From positions 124,001-188,000 of the forward strand of contig NZ_SWBP01000005.1 of the NCBI RefSeq assembly GCF_005116455.1: a stretch of 64,000 nt of DNA. Direction: 5' to 3'. A program made the position numbers and the translations under genes. Under the pieces are notes generated by a model. It was given only the letters and a program-made list of their open reading frames with translations. It had not been told where the DNA came from and did no database searches. This document shows positions 16,846-26,698 of this stretch, one piece after another; within the stretch, counting starts at the first letter, position 1; each line of letters opens with the position of its first letter. This DNA is from Pedobacter cryophilus. Its GTDB lineage: Bacteria > Bacteroidota > Bacteroidia > Sphingobacteriales > Sphingobacteriaceae.

Positions 16846-18459
16846 ATGTTAAAAGTAAAAGCCATTTCATTATTAATTCTCGTTACAATCGGTTTACAAA
16901 GCTTAGCTCAAAAATCAGTTCCCAAAAAACAACCTAACATTGTTTTAATTCTAGCTGACGATATGGGTTTTTCTGATATTGGAAGTTTTGGCTCTACTAC
17001 ACAAACTCCGGTGCTAGATAAAATGGCTGCCGAAGGTCTAAAAATGACCAACTTTTACAACGCATCTCGTTGTTGCCCAACCAGGGCGTCTTTAATGACT
17101 GGGTTATTTCAGCACCAAGCAGGCGTTGGAGATATGATGAATACCCGCCCGCAACCTGCCTATCAAGGGTATTTAAATAAAGAATGTGTCACCATTGCCG
17201 AAGCTTTAAAAGCAGGAGGATACGCTACTTTTATGACAGGTAAATGGCATTTGGGGCAAGCCAAAGAAAACTGGCCAACTCGCAGAGGTTTTGATCAATA
17301 TTTTGGATTAATTGATGGTGCAAACAGCTATTTCGAAAACAGACCCTACCGTCCCAATCAAAAATTAAGCATCGTTTTAAACGAAGAAGAATATAAAACA
17401 GGTAAGGGTTATTACTCTACCAATGCCTATACCGATTTTGCTATCAAATTTATTGAAGAAAAGCGCCAGCCTAACCAACCTTTTTTCTTGTACATGGCTT
17501 TTCAGGCGCCACATTGGCCGCTGCATGCTTTGCCAGAAGATATTGCAAAATACAAAGGTAAATTTATGAAAGGTTGGGATGTGTTGAGACAAGAGCGTTT
17601 TGAAAAACAAAAGCAAATGGGCGTAATTTCTCAAGACCAAACATTATCGCCCAGAGCTGCCGAACTGCCAGATTGGAACAGCCTCACTCAAAAAGAAAAA
17701 GAAGATTGGGACGATAAAATGGCAGTTTATGCCGCAATGATAGATAAAATGGACCAAAATATTGGGAAGCTAAAAGCTAAACTTAAAGAACTGGGAGAAG
17801 AGGAAAACACCGTTTTTATGTTCCTTTCAGATAATGGAGGCAGTAATGAAACCATTAATAACACCGGTTTTACGCCTCAAATTATAGCGTCATCTAAAAT
17901 GGATGCTTCCAATCCGCAGTCATTTACCGCTTATGGTTACCAAGGGGCAAATGTGAGTAATACGCCGTTCCGTTCTTTTAAACATTGGGAATATGAAGGC
18001 GGAACCGCTACACCATTTATTGCTTACGGTCCAAAATGGATTAAGCCGCAATTAAACCATCAACCGGCACACATTATTGATGTGATGAACACTTGTTTAG
18101 AACTCGCAAATGTGAGCTACCCAACAACATATAATGGTCAGCAAATTACGCCAACAAGGGGTAAAAGTTTGGTGCCTATGTTTCAAGAAAGGAAATGGAA
18201 AGGACATGACGCTTTGTTTTTTGAGCATGAAGGAAACAGAGCTTTAAGAGCAGGAAATTGGAAACTCGTTTCAGAATATCCGGCAAATCAATGGCAATTA
18301 TACAACCTTTCGTCTGATAGAGCCGAGCTGAATAATTTAGCCGCAAAATATTCAGATCGAGTGAAAACCATGGCTAAAAAATATGATAAATGGGCAAGCA
18401 AAACAGGAGTGATTCCTTTTGCCGAGCTAGATAAAAAAAGACCTCAGGATAAGTTTTAG
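16846..18459 (+). CDS. Type I sulfatase (arylsulfatase family S1)
   Basis: The 537-residue protein has a Sec signal (residues 1-21). Metal-binding D38-D39 lie in ILADDMGF. The formylglycine motif C-x-P-x-R is C76-C-P-T-R80, followed by ASLMTG as usual, with a second signature TGKWHLG (G132 to G137). A Cys-type sulfatase needs maturation by an anaerobic SME enzyme, whose gene is not in this window. Later motifs FLSDNGG and a C-terminal NWKLVSEYP block are normal, so the protein appears intact. It would remove sulfate esters from a glycan in the periplasm. Pectin itself is not sulfated, so its presence amid RG-I genes is notable. Repeats lie on both sides. Confidence 0.93.
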   Translation: MLKVKAISLLILVTIGLQSLAQKSVPKKQPNIVLILADDMGFSDIGSFGSTTQTPVLDKMAAEGLKMTNFYNASRCCPTRASLMTGLFQHQAGVGDMMNTRPQPAYQGYLNKECVTIAEALKAGGYATFMTGKWHLGQAKENWPTRRGFDQYFGLIDGANSYFENRPYRPNQKLSIVLNEEEYKTGKGYYSTNAYTDFAIKFIEEKRQPNQPFFLYMAFQAPHWPLHALPEDIAKYKGKFMKGWDVLRQERFEKQKQMGVISQDQTLSPRAAELPDWNSLTQKEKEDWDDKMAVYAAMIDKMDQNIGKLKAKLKELGEEENTVFMFLSDNGGSNETINNTGFTPQIIASSKMDASNPQSFTAYGYQGANVSNTPFRSFKHWEYEGGTATPFIAYGPKWIKPQLNHQPAHIIDVMNTCLELANVSYPTTYNGQQITPTRGKSLVPMFQERKWKGHDALFFEHEGNRALRAGNWKLVSEYPANQWQLYNLSSDRAELNNLAAKYSDRVKTMAKKYDKWASKTGVIPFAELDKKRPQDKF

Positions 18460-18500
18460 GTTTTTTGGGGATTCATTTTCATAATTTATTCTGTATGACG

Positions 18501-18748
18501 TAGGGATAACCCTCGGGTTATCCTACACAATTTTTCATAAACGGAATCCGAGGATTATCCTTACATTTCTGTCAGTAGAGGGTTGTCTATTTTAAGAATA
18601 CATAGGGATAACCCTCGGGTTATCCTACACAATTTTTCATAAACGGATAATCCGAGGATTATCCCTACATTTCTGTCCGTAGAGGGTTGTCTATTTTAAG
18701 AATAAGTAGGGATAACCCTCGGGTTATCCTACACAATTTTTCATAAAC
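18501..18748. repeat. Tandem palindromic extragenic repeats (about 103-bp period, 2.5 units)
   Basis: Units start at 18501, 18603 and 18707. Each holds a perfect hairpin GGATAACCC-TC-GGGTTATCC, then TACACAATTTTTCATAAACG, then a second hairpin GGATAATCC-GA-GGATTATCC, then a TTTCTGTCCGTAGAGGG tail. In unit 1 the second palindrome is damaged on its left arm. Unit 3 stops after CATAAAC. The 344-bp gap 18460-18803 contains essentially only this array. Confidence 0.9.
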
Positions 18749-18803
18749 TAAACTATTTTAGCCATCTATTTCTATCCAAACAAATGTTAAACATCCCGAA
18801 ATA

Positions 18804-19379
18804 ATGAATTATTTACTAACAACTATATTACTTCTAATAGGAACTTTTGCTTTCGGACAGGATAGGATTATTCTACAAAAAAAGAATAATCCTAACAAAC
18901 ATAAAATCTTAAATGACAAAACAGAATATATTATTAAAACAGTAAACGCCTCCTATAAATCTACAATAGCTACTTATACAGATTCAACATTAACAGTAAC
19001 AACTTTTGGTAAAACTGGAAAAGACACTATTTACAAATATAATCAAGGTCTCAAAGAAATTAATAAGTTGCGGCCGTTATACGCTAGGAATACAATAGTA
19101 ATTCCCTTTAAAGAGATTCAATACATTAAAAAAGACTTGTTCAATAACAGAAAATGGCTAGAACCTTTTGGGTACATTGGACTTGGTGCTGGATTAGGGC
19201 TAGTTCTTTTGCCTGTAGTAGCTATAGATAAAGGTGCCGCTGGAGTTAAAGAATGGGTTACTTTTGAGTTAATTTTATTGGCGGTATCAGTCCCTCCAAT
19301 ATTTATCGGGACAAGAAAGGTTACCTATAATCTAAAAGATAAGTGGGTTATAATGATCCAAAATTCTCCACAGCATTGA
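18804..19379 (+). CDS. Hypothetical exported protein with two C-terminal membrane segments
   Basis: The 191-residue protein starts at the ATG at 18804 with a signal-like N-terminus (residues 1-18, ending FAFGQ). A soluble region of about 100 residues follows, rich in Lys, Thr and Tyr. Two hydrophobic segments follow at about 123-142 (GYIGLGAGLGLVLLPVVAI) and 152-168, then a short polar tail. The layout resembles small Bacteroidota envelope proteins of unknown role. I recognise no catalytic motif. It lies between two blocks of the palindromic repeat and next to the sulfatase, but there is no evidence of functional linkage. Confidence 0.65.
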   Translation: MNYLLTTILLLIGTFAFGQDRIILQKKNNPNKHKILNDKTEYIIKTVNASYKSTIATYTDSTLTVTTFGKTGKDTIYKYNQGLKEINKLRPLYARNTIVIPFKEIQYIKKDLFNNRKWLEPFGYIGLGAGLGLVLLPVVAIDKGAAGVKEWVTFELILLAVSVPPIFIGTRKVTYNLKDKWVIMIQNSPQH

Positions 19380-19470
19380 GAGAAAATCTCGCAATTCAAA
19401 ATTATAGAGATCAACCCATCTCTAAATTTAAAACCCTATTTTAAAATTCACAATTCATTTTAAGAATACG

Positions 19471-19562
19471 TAGGGATAATCCTCGGGTTGTCCTTTATCA
19501 TTAGAAATTAATCTTTTTCACAAACGGATAATCCGAGGATTATCCCTACGTTTCTGTTCGTT
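19471..19562. repeat. Palindromic extragenic repeat, isolated unit
   Basis: One more unit of the family at 18501-18748: GGATAATCC-TC-GGGTTGTCC (right arm with one change), a linker, then an intact GGATAATCC-GA-GGATTATCC hairpin and the TTTCTGTTCG tail. It lies in the gap after the membrane protein and before the minus-strand hypothetical gene. Confidence 0.85.
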
Positions 19563-19594
19563 GTTCTATAAATACATTTCAATGAAAAACATAT

Positions 19595-19969
19595 TTAAAA
19601 TTCTTCCCTAGTATCACGTTTAAGTATTTCTTCGCCAATTAATTCTATCTCCAATTTATTGTAATCAATGGTAAATTCAAAGAATAAATCCCCCTTCAAA
19701 ACATCTTCTCTATCAATGCAGCCATTAAATTCAGTAGCCACATAATTTACCTTAAGCTTCCCCTTATTTCCCCCTTCATCTATGATTAAAATATCCTCAC
19801 ATTTATCAACGGTATATTTTCCCGGGAGATAAAAAGAGAGGAGACCAATAATTTTGTCTTCGTTATTTTTAAGGTCTTCAAGCAACCTAGTTTTTTTATC
19901 GTTTTCATCGTTTTCCCAAGCATGAATAGTTGTTTGAGTTGACGATAGGATAGCTGTAGGCTTATTCAT
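19595..19969 (-). CDS. Hypothetical protein
   Basis: The 124-residue, acidic, cytoplasmic-looking protein has no signal peptide or membrane segment. The C-terminal two thirds alternate short strands (GKYTVDKCEDILIIDE, GKLKVNYVATEFNG, LFFEFTIDY, KLEIELIGEEI), which suggests a small beta-sheet domain. I recognise no family. It is a single gene transcribed against its neighbours, with its own promoter-like sequence upstream. Its position between the repeat array and the GH2 gene suggests a mobile or late insertion rather than a part of the pectin pathway. Confidence 0.6.
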   Translation of the reverse strand: MNKPTAILSSTQTTIHAWENDENDKKTRLLEDLKNNEDKIIGLLSFYLPGKYTVDKCEDILIIDEGGNKGKLKVNYVATEFNGCIDREDVLKGDLFFEFTIDYNKLEIELIGEEILKRDTREEF

Positions 19970-19985
19970 GGCAGGTTATTTTGTT

Positions 19986-20004
19986 TGTACTTTGTACAAA
20001 GGTA
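19986..20004 (-). promoter_or_regulatory. Putative promoter with TTTGTAC direct repeat
   Basis: On the minus strand TACCTTTG (19997-20004) matches the Bacteroidota -7 box TAnnTTTG, 27 bp before the hypothetical gene's ATG. On the plus strand TTTGTAC-TTTGTAC-AAA overlaps the box and the likely transcription start, so it could be an operator. No clear -33 TTTG is seen at the right distance. Confidence 0.4.
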
Positions 20005-20213
20005 GTGATTAAGTAAAAAAACATGTTTCTGTTTGTAAAGTTAAACTCTCCCAATCCCCCAAAATAAAACAGCCAATCCTTTATTACCACGTAACAATCC
20101 AGCTATTAACCACCTTTGCAGGATAAAGCAGGTTGCCTAAAACAGATAAAAGCTTTAAAATAGTAGCTGATAACCAATTCACCTTATCCAAAATTAATAA
20201 GGCTCTATTTTAG

Positions 20214-23111
20214 ATGATTAAGAATATTCTTCATATCGTGATAATTTGTGTTTTTTTAAGCTTTTCGCCAAATGTTGGTTTTAGTCAGGGTGTAGAAAAA
20301 GCGGTGATATCCCTACAAGGAAAATGGAATTACCAATTAGATTCTTTAGATGTTGGCGTAAAACAGCAGTGGTTTTTACAAAAAATTAAAGATCAGTTAG
20401 TGCTTCCAGGCTCTTTAAACGAGCAAAATATCGGCAATATCATTACCCTAAAAACCAAATGGACGGGTAGCATTTACGATAGTTCTTTTTATTATCATCC
20501 TCGGTTAGCCAAATACCGCCAAGCTGGAAATATTAAAATTCCTTTTTGGTTAACCCCAAAGAAGCATTATGTAGGTGCGGTTTGGTATCAAAAAGAAGTA
20601 GATATTCCATCATCATGGGGTAATAAAAAGATAATGCTTTATTTAGAAAGAGCCCATACCGAAACCATTTTATATGTAGATGAAAAGCAAATTGGCAAGC
20701 AAAATAGTTTAGTTGCACCCCATGTTTACACGCTTGATTTTCCCTTATCTGCCGGAAAACACACCCTTACTTTGCGAATTGATAACAGCGTAAAAGAAAT
20801 TAATGTTGGACCAGATTCGCATAGCATTACAGATCATACCCAAGGAAACTGGAATGGCGTTGTGGGTAGGATAGAGCTGCAAGCCAAAGATTTGGTTTCC
20901 ATAGCCAATGTGCAAGTTTACCCTAATGTAGCGCAAAAAATGGCGAAGGTAAAAGTGGTGTTAAATGCTCCGCAAAAGCAATTGAATGGTACCATCACTT
21001 TGTTAGCTAAAAGCTTTAATTCGGCAGCTCCTCAGCAAACTAAAATTCTAAAAGTTAATTATCAAATTAAGAATAATAAAGACACAGTTACGCTTGATTT
21101 ACCAATGGGCAATGATTTTTTGCTTTGGGACGAGTTTAAGCCAGCATTGTATGAATTACAAGTAAGTACCACTTTTCAGGATTTTAAAGATGCGCAATCA
21201 GTTACGTTTGGGATGCGAAAGTTTGAAGCCAGAGGAAAGCAGTTTTTTATTAATGATCGTCCGGTTTTTTTGAGAGGCACCGCAGAAAATGCTGTTTTTC
21301 CTTTAACAGGATATGCTCCAATGGATGAAGCATCATGGGAAAGAATCTTCAAAATTTGCAAATCATTTGGCTTAAACCACATGCGTTTTCATTCCTATTG
21401 TCCGCCAGAAGCCGCTTTTAAAGCCGCAGATAAAATAGGTTTTTACCTACAGCCAGAAGGTCCAAGCTGGGCAAATCATGGTAGTTCTTTAGGAAATGGC
21501 AAACCCATAGATCAATACATTTATGATGAGACTAATTTAATGGATGAGCATTATGGTAATTATGCATCATTTTGTTTAATGGCTTATGGCAATGAACCTA
21601 GCGGGAAACAGGTAGAATACCTAACTAAATTTAATAATTATTGGAAAGCTAAAGACTCCCGAAAGTTATATACTGGCGCATCAGTTGGTGGCAGTTGGCC
21701 GGTAATTCCAAATAACGAATTTATGGTAAGGGCCGGTGCCCGAGGTTTAGCCTGGAATCGTTTACCAGAAAGTAAAAGCACTTACGAAATTCAAATTAAG
21801 CAGTTTACTGTTCCTTTTGTGGCTCATGAAATGGGGCAATATTGTGTTTTTCCAGATTTTTCTGAGATTAAAAAATATACAGGTGCATATCAAGCTAAAA
21901 ACTTAGAGCTTTTTCAAGAAGATTTAGCAGATCATCACCTAGCCAATCAAGCTCATGATTTTATGATGGCTTCTGGAAAATTGCAAGCCTTATGTTATAA
22001 AAACGAGATAGAAAAAGCGCTGAGAACACCTGGTTATTCGGGTTTTCAACTCTTAAGTTTAAATGATTATACCGGACAAGGAACTGCCTTAGTGGGTGTT
22101 TTAAATCCTTTTTGGGAAGAAAAAGGATACATTACGGCGAAAGAATTTAGTCGTTTTTGTAGCCCAACGGTACCGCTTACCCAGCTAGATAAATTTGTTT
22201 ATAACAGTTTAGAAACCTTTAAAGCAACAGTAGAAATAGCGCATTATGGCGAAAAACCTTTGGTAAATAAGGTAGTTTATGCCCGTATAAAAACTACAGC
22301 AGGTAAAGTACTATTTACTTTCAAATACACTAATCAAAGCCTCAATTTTGGAAACAATATGTTGGGTAATATATCTTTTTCATTGAATCCAATTACCAAA
22401 GCCGAGAAGTTGATTTACGAAATTAGCTTAGAAGGTACTCCTTATATTAATAGCTGGGATTTTTGGGTTTATCCAAAAGAATTACCTCAATACAAAACCA
22501 GTTTTTATTATACCACAACTTTAGATGAGCAAGCTAAAAAAGTATTAGCCGAAGGTGGAAACGTGTTTTTAAATGCGTCAGGAAATGTGGTGAAAGGAAA
22601 AGAAGTGATACAAAATTTTACGCCTGTTTTTTGGAATACCTCATGGTTTAAAATGCGCCCGCCTCACACGCTAGGTTTTTGGTTAAATCCAAAACATGCT
22701 GCTTTTCAAAATTTCCCTACGGCTTACCATAGTGATTTACAATGGTGGGAAATTGTAAACAAAACTCAAGTAATGAATTTAGAAGATTTTCCTTCAGAAT
22801 TTAAGCCTTTGGTGCAGCCCATTGATACTTGGTTTATGAATAGAAGGTTGGCTATGGTTTTTGAAGCCAAAGTAGGTAAAGGAAAAATAATAGTTTCTAG
22901 CGCTAATTTATCCCCAGATTTAAAAGTAAATCAGCCGGCTGCAAGGCAACTGTTTTACAGCTTACAACGTTATATGCAATCAGACAAATTTGAACCTAAA
23001 TTTGAGGTAAATTTGAATACTATAGATGATCTTTTTAAAACAGGCTCAAAACAAGTTTTTGATACTTACACAAAAGACAGCCCCGACGAATTAAAACCAA
23101 AACTTAATTAA
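20214..23111 (+). CDS. GH2 family glycoside hydrolase, long form
   Basis: The 965-residue protein has a Sec signal (residues 1-25, ending GFSQ). An N-terminal jelly-roll (about 30-230, with WYQKEVD), an Ig-like domain and a TIM barrel (about 340-640) follow. The acid/base Glu is in AYGNEPSG and the nucleophile Glu in VAHEMGQY. The barrel is followed by a long C-terminal region of about 300 residues with beta-rich and Trp-rich segments, longer than in simple beta-galactosidases. The insert RQAGNIKIPFWLTPKKHY near residue 105 is of the type seen in GH2 members of RG or RG-II loci. Exact sugar specificity (galactoside, glucuronide or arabinoside) is open. It starts a second co-directional enzyme run and is 25 bp ahead of the GH105 gene. 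Confidence 0.9.
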   Translation: MIKNILHIVIICVFLSFSPNVGFSQGVEKAVISLQGKWNYQLDSLDVGVKQQWFLQKIKDQLVLPGSLNEQNIGNIITLKTKWTGSIYDSSFYYHPRLAKYRQAGNIKIPFWLTPKKHYVGAVWYQKEVDIPSSWGNKKIMLYLERAHTETILYVDEKQIGKQNSLVAPHVYTLDFPLSAGKHTLTLRIDNSVKEINVGPDSHSITDHTQGNWNGVVGRIELQAKDLVSIANVQVYPNVAQKMAKVKVVLNAPQKQLNGTITLLAKSFNSAAPQQTKILKVNYQIKNNKDTVTLDLPMGNDFLLWDEFKPALYELQVSTTFQDFKDAQSVTFGMRKFEARGKQFFINDRPVFLRGTAENAVFPLTGYAPMDEASWERIFKICKSFGLNHMRFHSYCPPEAAFKAADKIGFYLQPEGPSWANHGSSLGNGKPIDQYIYDETNLMDEHYGNYASFCLMAYGNEPSGKQVEYLTKFNNYWKAKDSRKLYTGASVGGSWPVIPNNEFMVRAGARGLAWNRLPESKSTYEIQIKQFTVPFVAHEMGQYCVFPDFSEIKKYTGAYQAKNLELFQEDLADHHLANQAHDFMMASGKLQALCYKNEIEKALRTPGYSGFQLLSLNDYTGQGTALVGVLNPFWEEKGYITAKEFSRFCSPTVPLTQLDKFVYNSLETFKATVEIAHYGEKPLVNKVVYARIKTTAGKVLFTFKYTNQSLNFGNNMLGNISFSLNPITKAEKLIYEISLEGTPYINSWDFWVYPKELPQYKTSFYYTTTLDEQAKKVLAEGGNVFLNASGNVVKGKEVIQNFTPVFWNTSWFKMRPPHTLGFWLNPKHAAFQNFPTAYHSDLQWWEIVNKTQVMNLEDFPSEFKPLVQPIDTWFMNRRLAMVFEAKVGKGKIIVSSANLSPDLKVNQPAARQLFYSLQRYMQSDKFEPKFEVNLNTIDDLFKTGSKQVFDTYTKDSPDELKPKLN

Positions 23112-23136
23112 ATACAAACAGTAAATCATTTATATC

Positions 23137-24279
23137 ATGCTTAAAGCAACATCAAAACTCATTTTACTAGGCTTAGCTGCGCTCACTTTTTCTTCTTGTG
23201 CGGTTCAAAAACAGCAAAAAGCTCAAAAAGAAGAGATCTTAAAAGTGATGAGATCAACCAATGAATATTTTATGAATAAATGGCCCGATCCTTACAAGCC
23301 TATTTTTACTAATATTCAAAGACCTAGTAACATTTGGACCAGAGCCGTTTATTACGAAGGTTTAATGGCACTTTATCAATTAGATAAAAATCCTAAATAT
23401 TATGATTATGCTGTAGAATGGGGCGAAAAACATAAATGGGGTTTAAGAAACGGAATCAAAACCCGTAACGGAGACGATCAAGCTTGCGGACAAACCTATC
23501 TTGATTTATTTGAGATTGATCAAAAGCCAGAGCGCATCAAAGACATTAAAGCTTCTATGGATTTGATGATGGCTTCAGGAAAAATCAACGATTGGACTTG
23601 GATTGATGCCATTCAAATGGCAATGCCTGTATTTGCTAAATTGGGTGTTTTAGAAAAAAATCCAGAATACTTTGAGTACATGTACAAAATGTATATGCAT
23701 ACTAAAGAAGTAGAAGGTGGCGGTTTATACAACGCAAAAGAAGGTTTATGGTGGAGAGATAAAGCTTTTGTGCCTCCTTACAAAGAACCTAACGGCGATG
23801 ATTGTTATTGGAGTAGAGGGAACGGCTGGGTGGTAGCTGCATTGGTGAGGGTTTTGGATATTATGCCTAAAGATGGTCCTCACCGTGAGGAATACCTAAA
23901 AACTTATTTAGAAATGATGAAAGCATTAGTGCCTTTACAAAGAGAAGATGGTTTTTGGAATGTAAGCTTAAATGATGCAACTAATTTTGGTGGCCCAGAA
24001 ACTAGCGGAACAGCATTGTTTGTTTACGGAATGGCTTATGGCATTAATAAAGGTTTATTAGAAAAATCAGTTTATCAACCCGTGATAGATAAAGCTTGGA
24101 ATGCTATGGTTACCAAAGCGGTTCATCCAACTGGCTTTTTAGGTTATATGCAAGGAACAGGGAAAGAACCAAAAGATGGTCAGCCGGTAACTTATACCAG
24201 TATGCCAGATTTTGAAGATTATGGTTTAGGTTGTTTTCTTTTAGCTGGAGCTGAAGTTTACAAAATGGGAGGAAAATAA
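23137..24279 (+). CDS. Unsaturated rhamnogalacturonyl hydrolase, GH105 (lipoprotein)
   Basis: The 380-residue protein has a lipoprotein signal with Cys21 (TFSSC). It is an (alpha/alpha)6 barrel of the YteR/YesR kind: NIWTRAVYYEGLMAL, the catalytic-type Asp157 in WTWIDAIQMAMP, YWSRGNGWVVAAL, and the terminal TSGTALFVYGMAYGI. GH105 hydrates the double bond of unsaturated galacturonate at the non-reducing end of RG-I or pectin fragments made by lyases, freeing the keto-acid. This pairs directly with the PL11 lyases upstream. Its stop overlaps the GH31 start by one nucleotide (TAATG), so the two are coupled. Membrane anchoring in the periplasm is inferred. Confidence 0.95.
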   Translation: MLKATSKLILLGLAALTFSSCAVQKQQKAQKEEILKVMRSTNEYFMNKWPDPYKPIFTNIQRPSNIWTRAVYYEGLMALYQLDKNPKYYDYAVEWGEKHKWGLRNGIKTRNGDDQACGQTYLDLFEIDQKPERIKDIKASMDLMMASGKINDWTWIDAIQMAMPVFAKLGVLEKNPEYFEYMYKMYMHTKEVEGGGLYNAKEGLWWRDKAFVPPYKEPNGDDCYWSRGNGWVVAALVRVLDIMPKDGPHREEYLKTYLEMMKALVPLQREDGFWNVSLNDATNFGGPETSGTALFVYGMAYGINKGLLEKSVYQPVIDKAWNAMVTKAVHPTGFLGYMQGTGKEPKDGQPVTYTSMPDFEDYGLGCFLLAGAEVYKMGGK

Positions 24280-26696
24280 TGTTAAAAGCAAAGAAAAAAT
24301 TTATAGTTAATTTATTGGTTTGTAGCTTTTTTTTAGGAAGCACTTTAGTGGTTGCTCAAGAAAGTAAAAGCACTTTTAAAACTTTAAAAAGAAGTGTGAA
24401 CGAGTTTACTTTCCAAAATACTGATGGAGCAGTAAAAATAGAATTTTGCACTCCTCGTGTTTTTAGGGTAAGATATAGTTGGGATGGAAACTTTGCCGCA
24501 AACGAATCTTACATGGTCCAAAAATACCAATGGTCGGCAATTCAATTAAATCAATCGGCTTCAAAAGATAATATTGTAATCAATTCTGATAGTCTTCGTT
24601 TGGTAATCAATAAATCGCCTTTTACCATTAAAGTGTATAACAAGGCAGGCGTTTTAATTAATGAAGACGCTTTGCCTGCAAAAAAGCAAAATACAGAAGT
24701 AGCCATTACCAAAAAAATGCAAGCCGAAGAACACTTTTTTGGTTTTGGCGAGCGTATGGATTTTTTAGATAGAAAAGGAAAGCAGCTAACTTTAAATGTT
24801 GGGCGTGGCGAAGGTTTACCTCATGAAGTGGGCGCTTACAACATATTAGAAGCTAATTATTGCCCAGTTACCTTTTTTATGAGCACCAAAGGTTATGGTA
24901 TTTATTTGCATAATTCTTTTGCTTCTAATTGGGATATGGGTTATTCCAACCCTTCTAAATACAGTTTTTCTGCAGTAGATGGCGAGTTAGATTATTACTT
25001 TATGTATGGTGATTTTCCAACATTAATTAACCAATACACAGATATTACGGGTAAATCTCCTTTAATGCCCAAATTTGCTTTGGGTTTACACGTAGGGACT
25101 TATAGCGGCGGAACTTGGGGACACGAAGAAATGACCAGCACCCAATATGTGGTGGCTTTAGCCGGAAGGTTGCGTTCTCAAAATATCCCTGCTGATATCA
25201 TTTGGTTAGATTCTACCTGGCGTTTATTTGGAGAAAATGGAGGAAAAGGAGCGACCACTTTTGAGTGGAGAGATACTTTTAAAGATCCAAAATCTATGTT
25301 TGATAGCATTTATGCGATGAATTATAGCATGGTTGGAGTGCATTTACGCCCAAGGTTTGATAATGCTAAAAAACTAAACTTATTAGACCAAGCCCGTGAA
25401 AAAGGATTTACTTATCCCGAGGATGGAAAACCCGGCGAATTTGTGAATTTCTTTGATCAAAAAGCCGTGGATTGGTGGTGGGAAAACGGGGTAATGAGAG
25501 TGGCCAAACAAGGCGCCATGTTCTTAAAAACCGACGAGGGAAGTGCTTTTGGAAGAAAAGCCAATGAAAGCGATAAAGTTGGCCCAACAGGTAGAGAAGC
25601 AGAGCGTTTACACAATATTTTCCCCTTAGCTTATGCTAAAGCACCTTATGAGAAATTTCAGGAATTAAATAAAATTAGAGGCTTAAACCAAACCCGTGAA
25701 GGTTATGCGGGCATTCAAAAATACCCTTTCATTTTTGCAGGAGATTGGCCTAGCGAATGGCAATATTTTGCGCCAGTAATTAAAGCTGGTTTAAACATTG
25801 GTTTGTCAGGAGTGAGTGATTGGGCGCATTGTATGGGAGGTTTTGAGCATCCTGCCGATCCTGAATTATACATCCGTTGGGTACAATTTGGCATGTTAAG
25901 TCCTATAGCTTTAGTTTTTGGGATGGATCATCCAGGTTACAAAGAACCTTGGAATTACGGTGAAGATGCCTTAAGAAATTTCAAATATTATGATCAATTG
26001 CGTTATCGCATGTTGCCTTATTTGTATTCTACCATGTATCAAAACTATAAAACAGGTATTCCAATGATGCGGGCTTTAGTTTTAAATCACCAAAATGATG
26101 TAAACACTTATCAGGTTGATGATCAATATTTATTAGGCGATAATTTAATGGTTTGCCCTGTAACGGTAAAAGATGCAAAAACCCGTTCGTTGTATTTGCC
26201 AAAAGGTACTTGGTTTAATTACTGGAGTGGTAAGAAAATAGAAGGAGGAAAATACATTCATGTGGTTGCACCGTTAGATAGTATTCCTCTTTTTGTAAAA
26301 GGCGGAGGCATTATTCCTATGCAGCAGGATATGAAATATACCGATGAGCAGGAAGTAAAAACTATCACTTTAGATATTTATCCATCCGGAAAATCAAGTT
26401 TTGATTTATATGAAGATGATGGTAAAACTTTAGCCTATCAAAACGGCAAATTTGCTATCACCAAAATCACTTGTGAAGAAAGCAATACGGGCTTAAAAAT
26501 AATGATAGGCAATCCAAAAGGAGACTTTGTGCCTGTAAAGCATCAATACAAGGCCAATATTCGTTGGACTGGCAAAGCACCTAAAAACATAATGTTAAAC
26601 GGAACCGCAACTCAAAAAGCAAATTGGAATTTTGATGCCGAAAAAAATATTTTAACTGTTAATATGGCTGGCGCCGATACCTTGCTAGTGAACTAA
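24279..26696 (+). CDS. GH31 family alpha-glycosidase
   Basis: The 805-residue protein has a Sec signal (residues 1-26). An N-terminal galactose-mutarotase-like beta-sandwich domain (about 40-260), a TIM barrel (about 265-600) and two C-terminal beta domains are present. The nucleophile is Asp419 in FLKTDEGSAF (the usual KTDxGE form is altered to DEGS), and the acid/base is Asp489 in IFAGDWPSEW. GH31 holds alpha-glucosidases, alpha-xylosidases and, in Pedobacter relatives, alpha-galactosidases, so an exo-alpha-glycosidase role on pectic side chains is plausible but unspecified. It is coupled to GH105 and followed by a three-hairpin array before the next GH2 gene. Confidence 0.92.
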   Translation: MLKAKKKFIVNLLVCSFFLGSTLVVAQESKSTFKTLKRSVNEFTFQNTDGAVKIEFCTPRVFRVRYSWDGNFAANESYMVQKYQWSAIQLNQSASKDNIVINSDSLRLVINKSPFTIKVYNKAGVLINEDALPAKKQNTEVAITKKMQAEEHFFGFGERMDFLDRKGKQLTLNVGRGEGLPHEVGAYNILEANYCPVTFFMSTKGYGIYLHNSFASNWDMGYSNPSKYSFSAVDGELDYYFMYGDFPTLINQYTDITGKSPLMPKFALGLHVGTYSGGTWGHEEMTSTQYVVALAGRLRSQNIPADIIWLDSTWRLFGENGGKGATTFEWRDTFKDPKSMFDSIYAMNYSMVGVHLRPRFDNAKKLNLLDQAREKGFTYPEDGKPGEFVNFFDQKAVDWWWENGVMRVAKQGAMFLKTDEGSAFGRKANESDKVGPTGREAERLHNIFPLAYAKAPYEKFQELNKIRGLNQTREGYAGIQKYPFIFAGDWPSEWQYFAPVIKAGLNIGLSGVSDWAHCMGGFEHPADPELYIRWVQFGMLSPIALVFGMDHPGYKEPWNYGEDALRNFKYYDQLRYRMLPYLYSTMYQNYKTGIPMMRALVLNHQNDVNTYQVDDQYLLGDNLMVCPVTVKDAKTRSLYLPKGTWFNYWSGKKIEGGKYIHVVAPLDSIPLFVKGGGIIPMQQDMKYTDEQEVKTITLDIYPSGKSSFDLYEDDGKTLAYQNGKFAITKITCEESNTGLKIMIGNPKGDFVPVKHQYKANIRWTGKAPKNIMLNGTATQKANWNFDAEKNILTVNMAGADTLLVN

Positions 26697-26698
26697 AT

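Noticed and set aside
18501-18748. CRISPR-like array
   Set aside because: There are under three units of about 103 bp, the whole unit is repeated with no unique spacers, and no cas genes are near.
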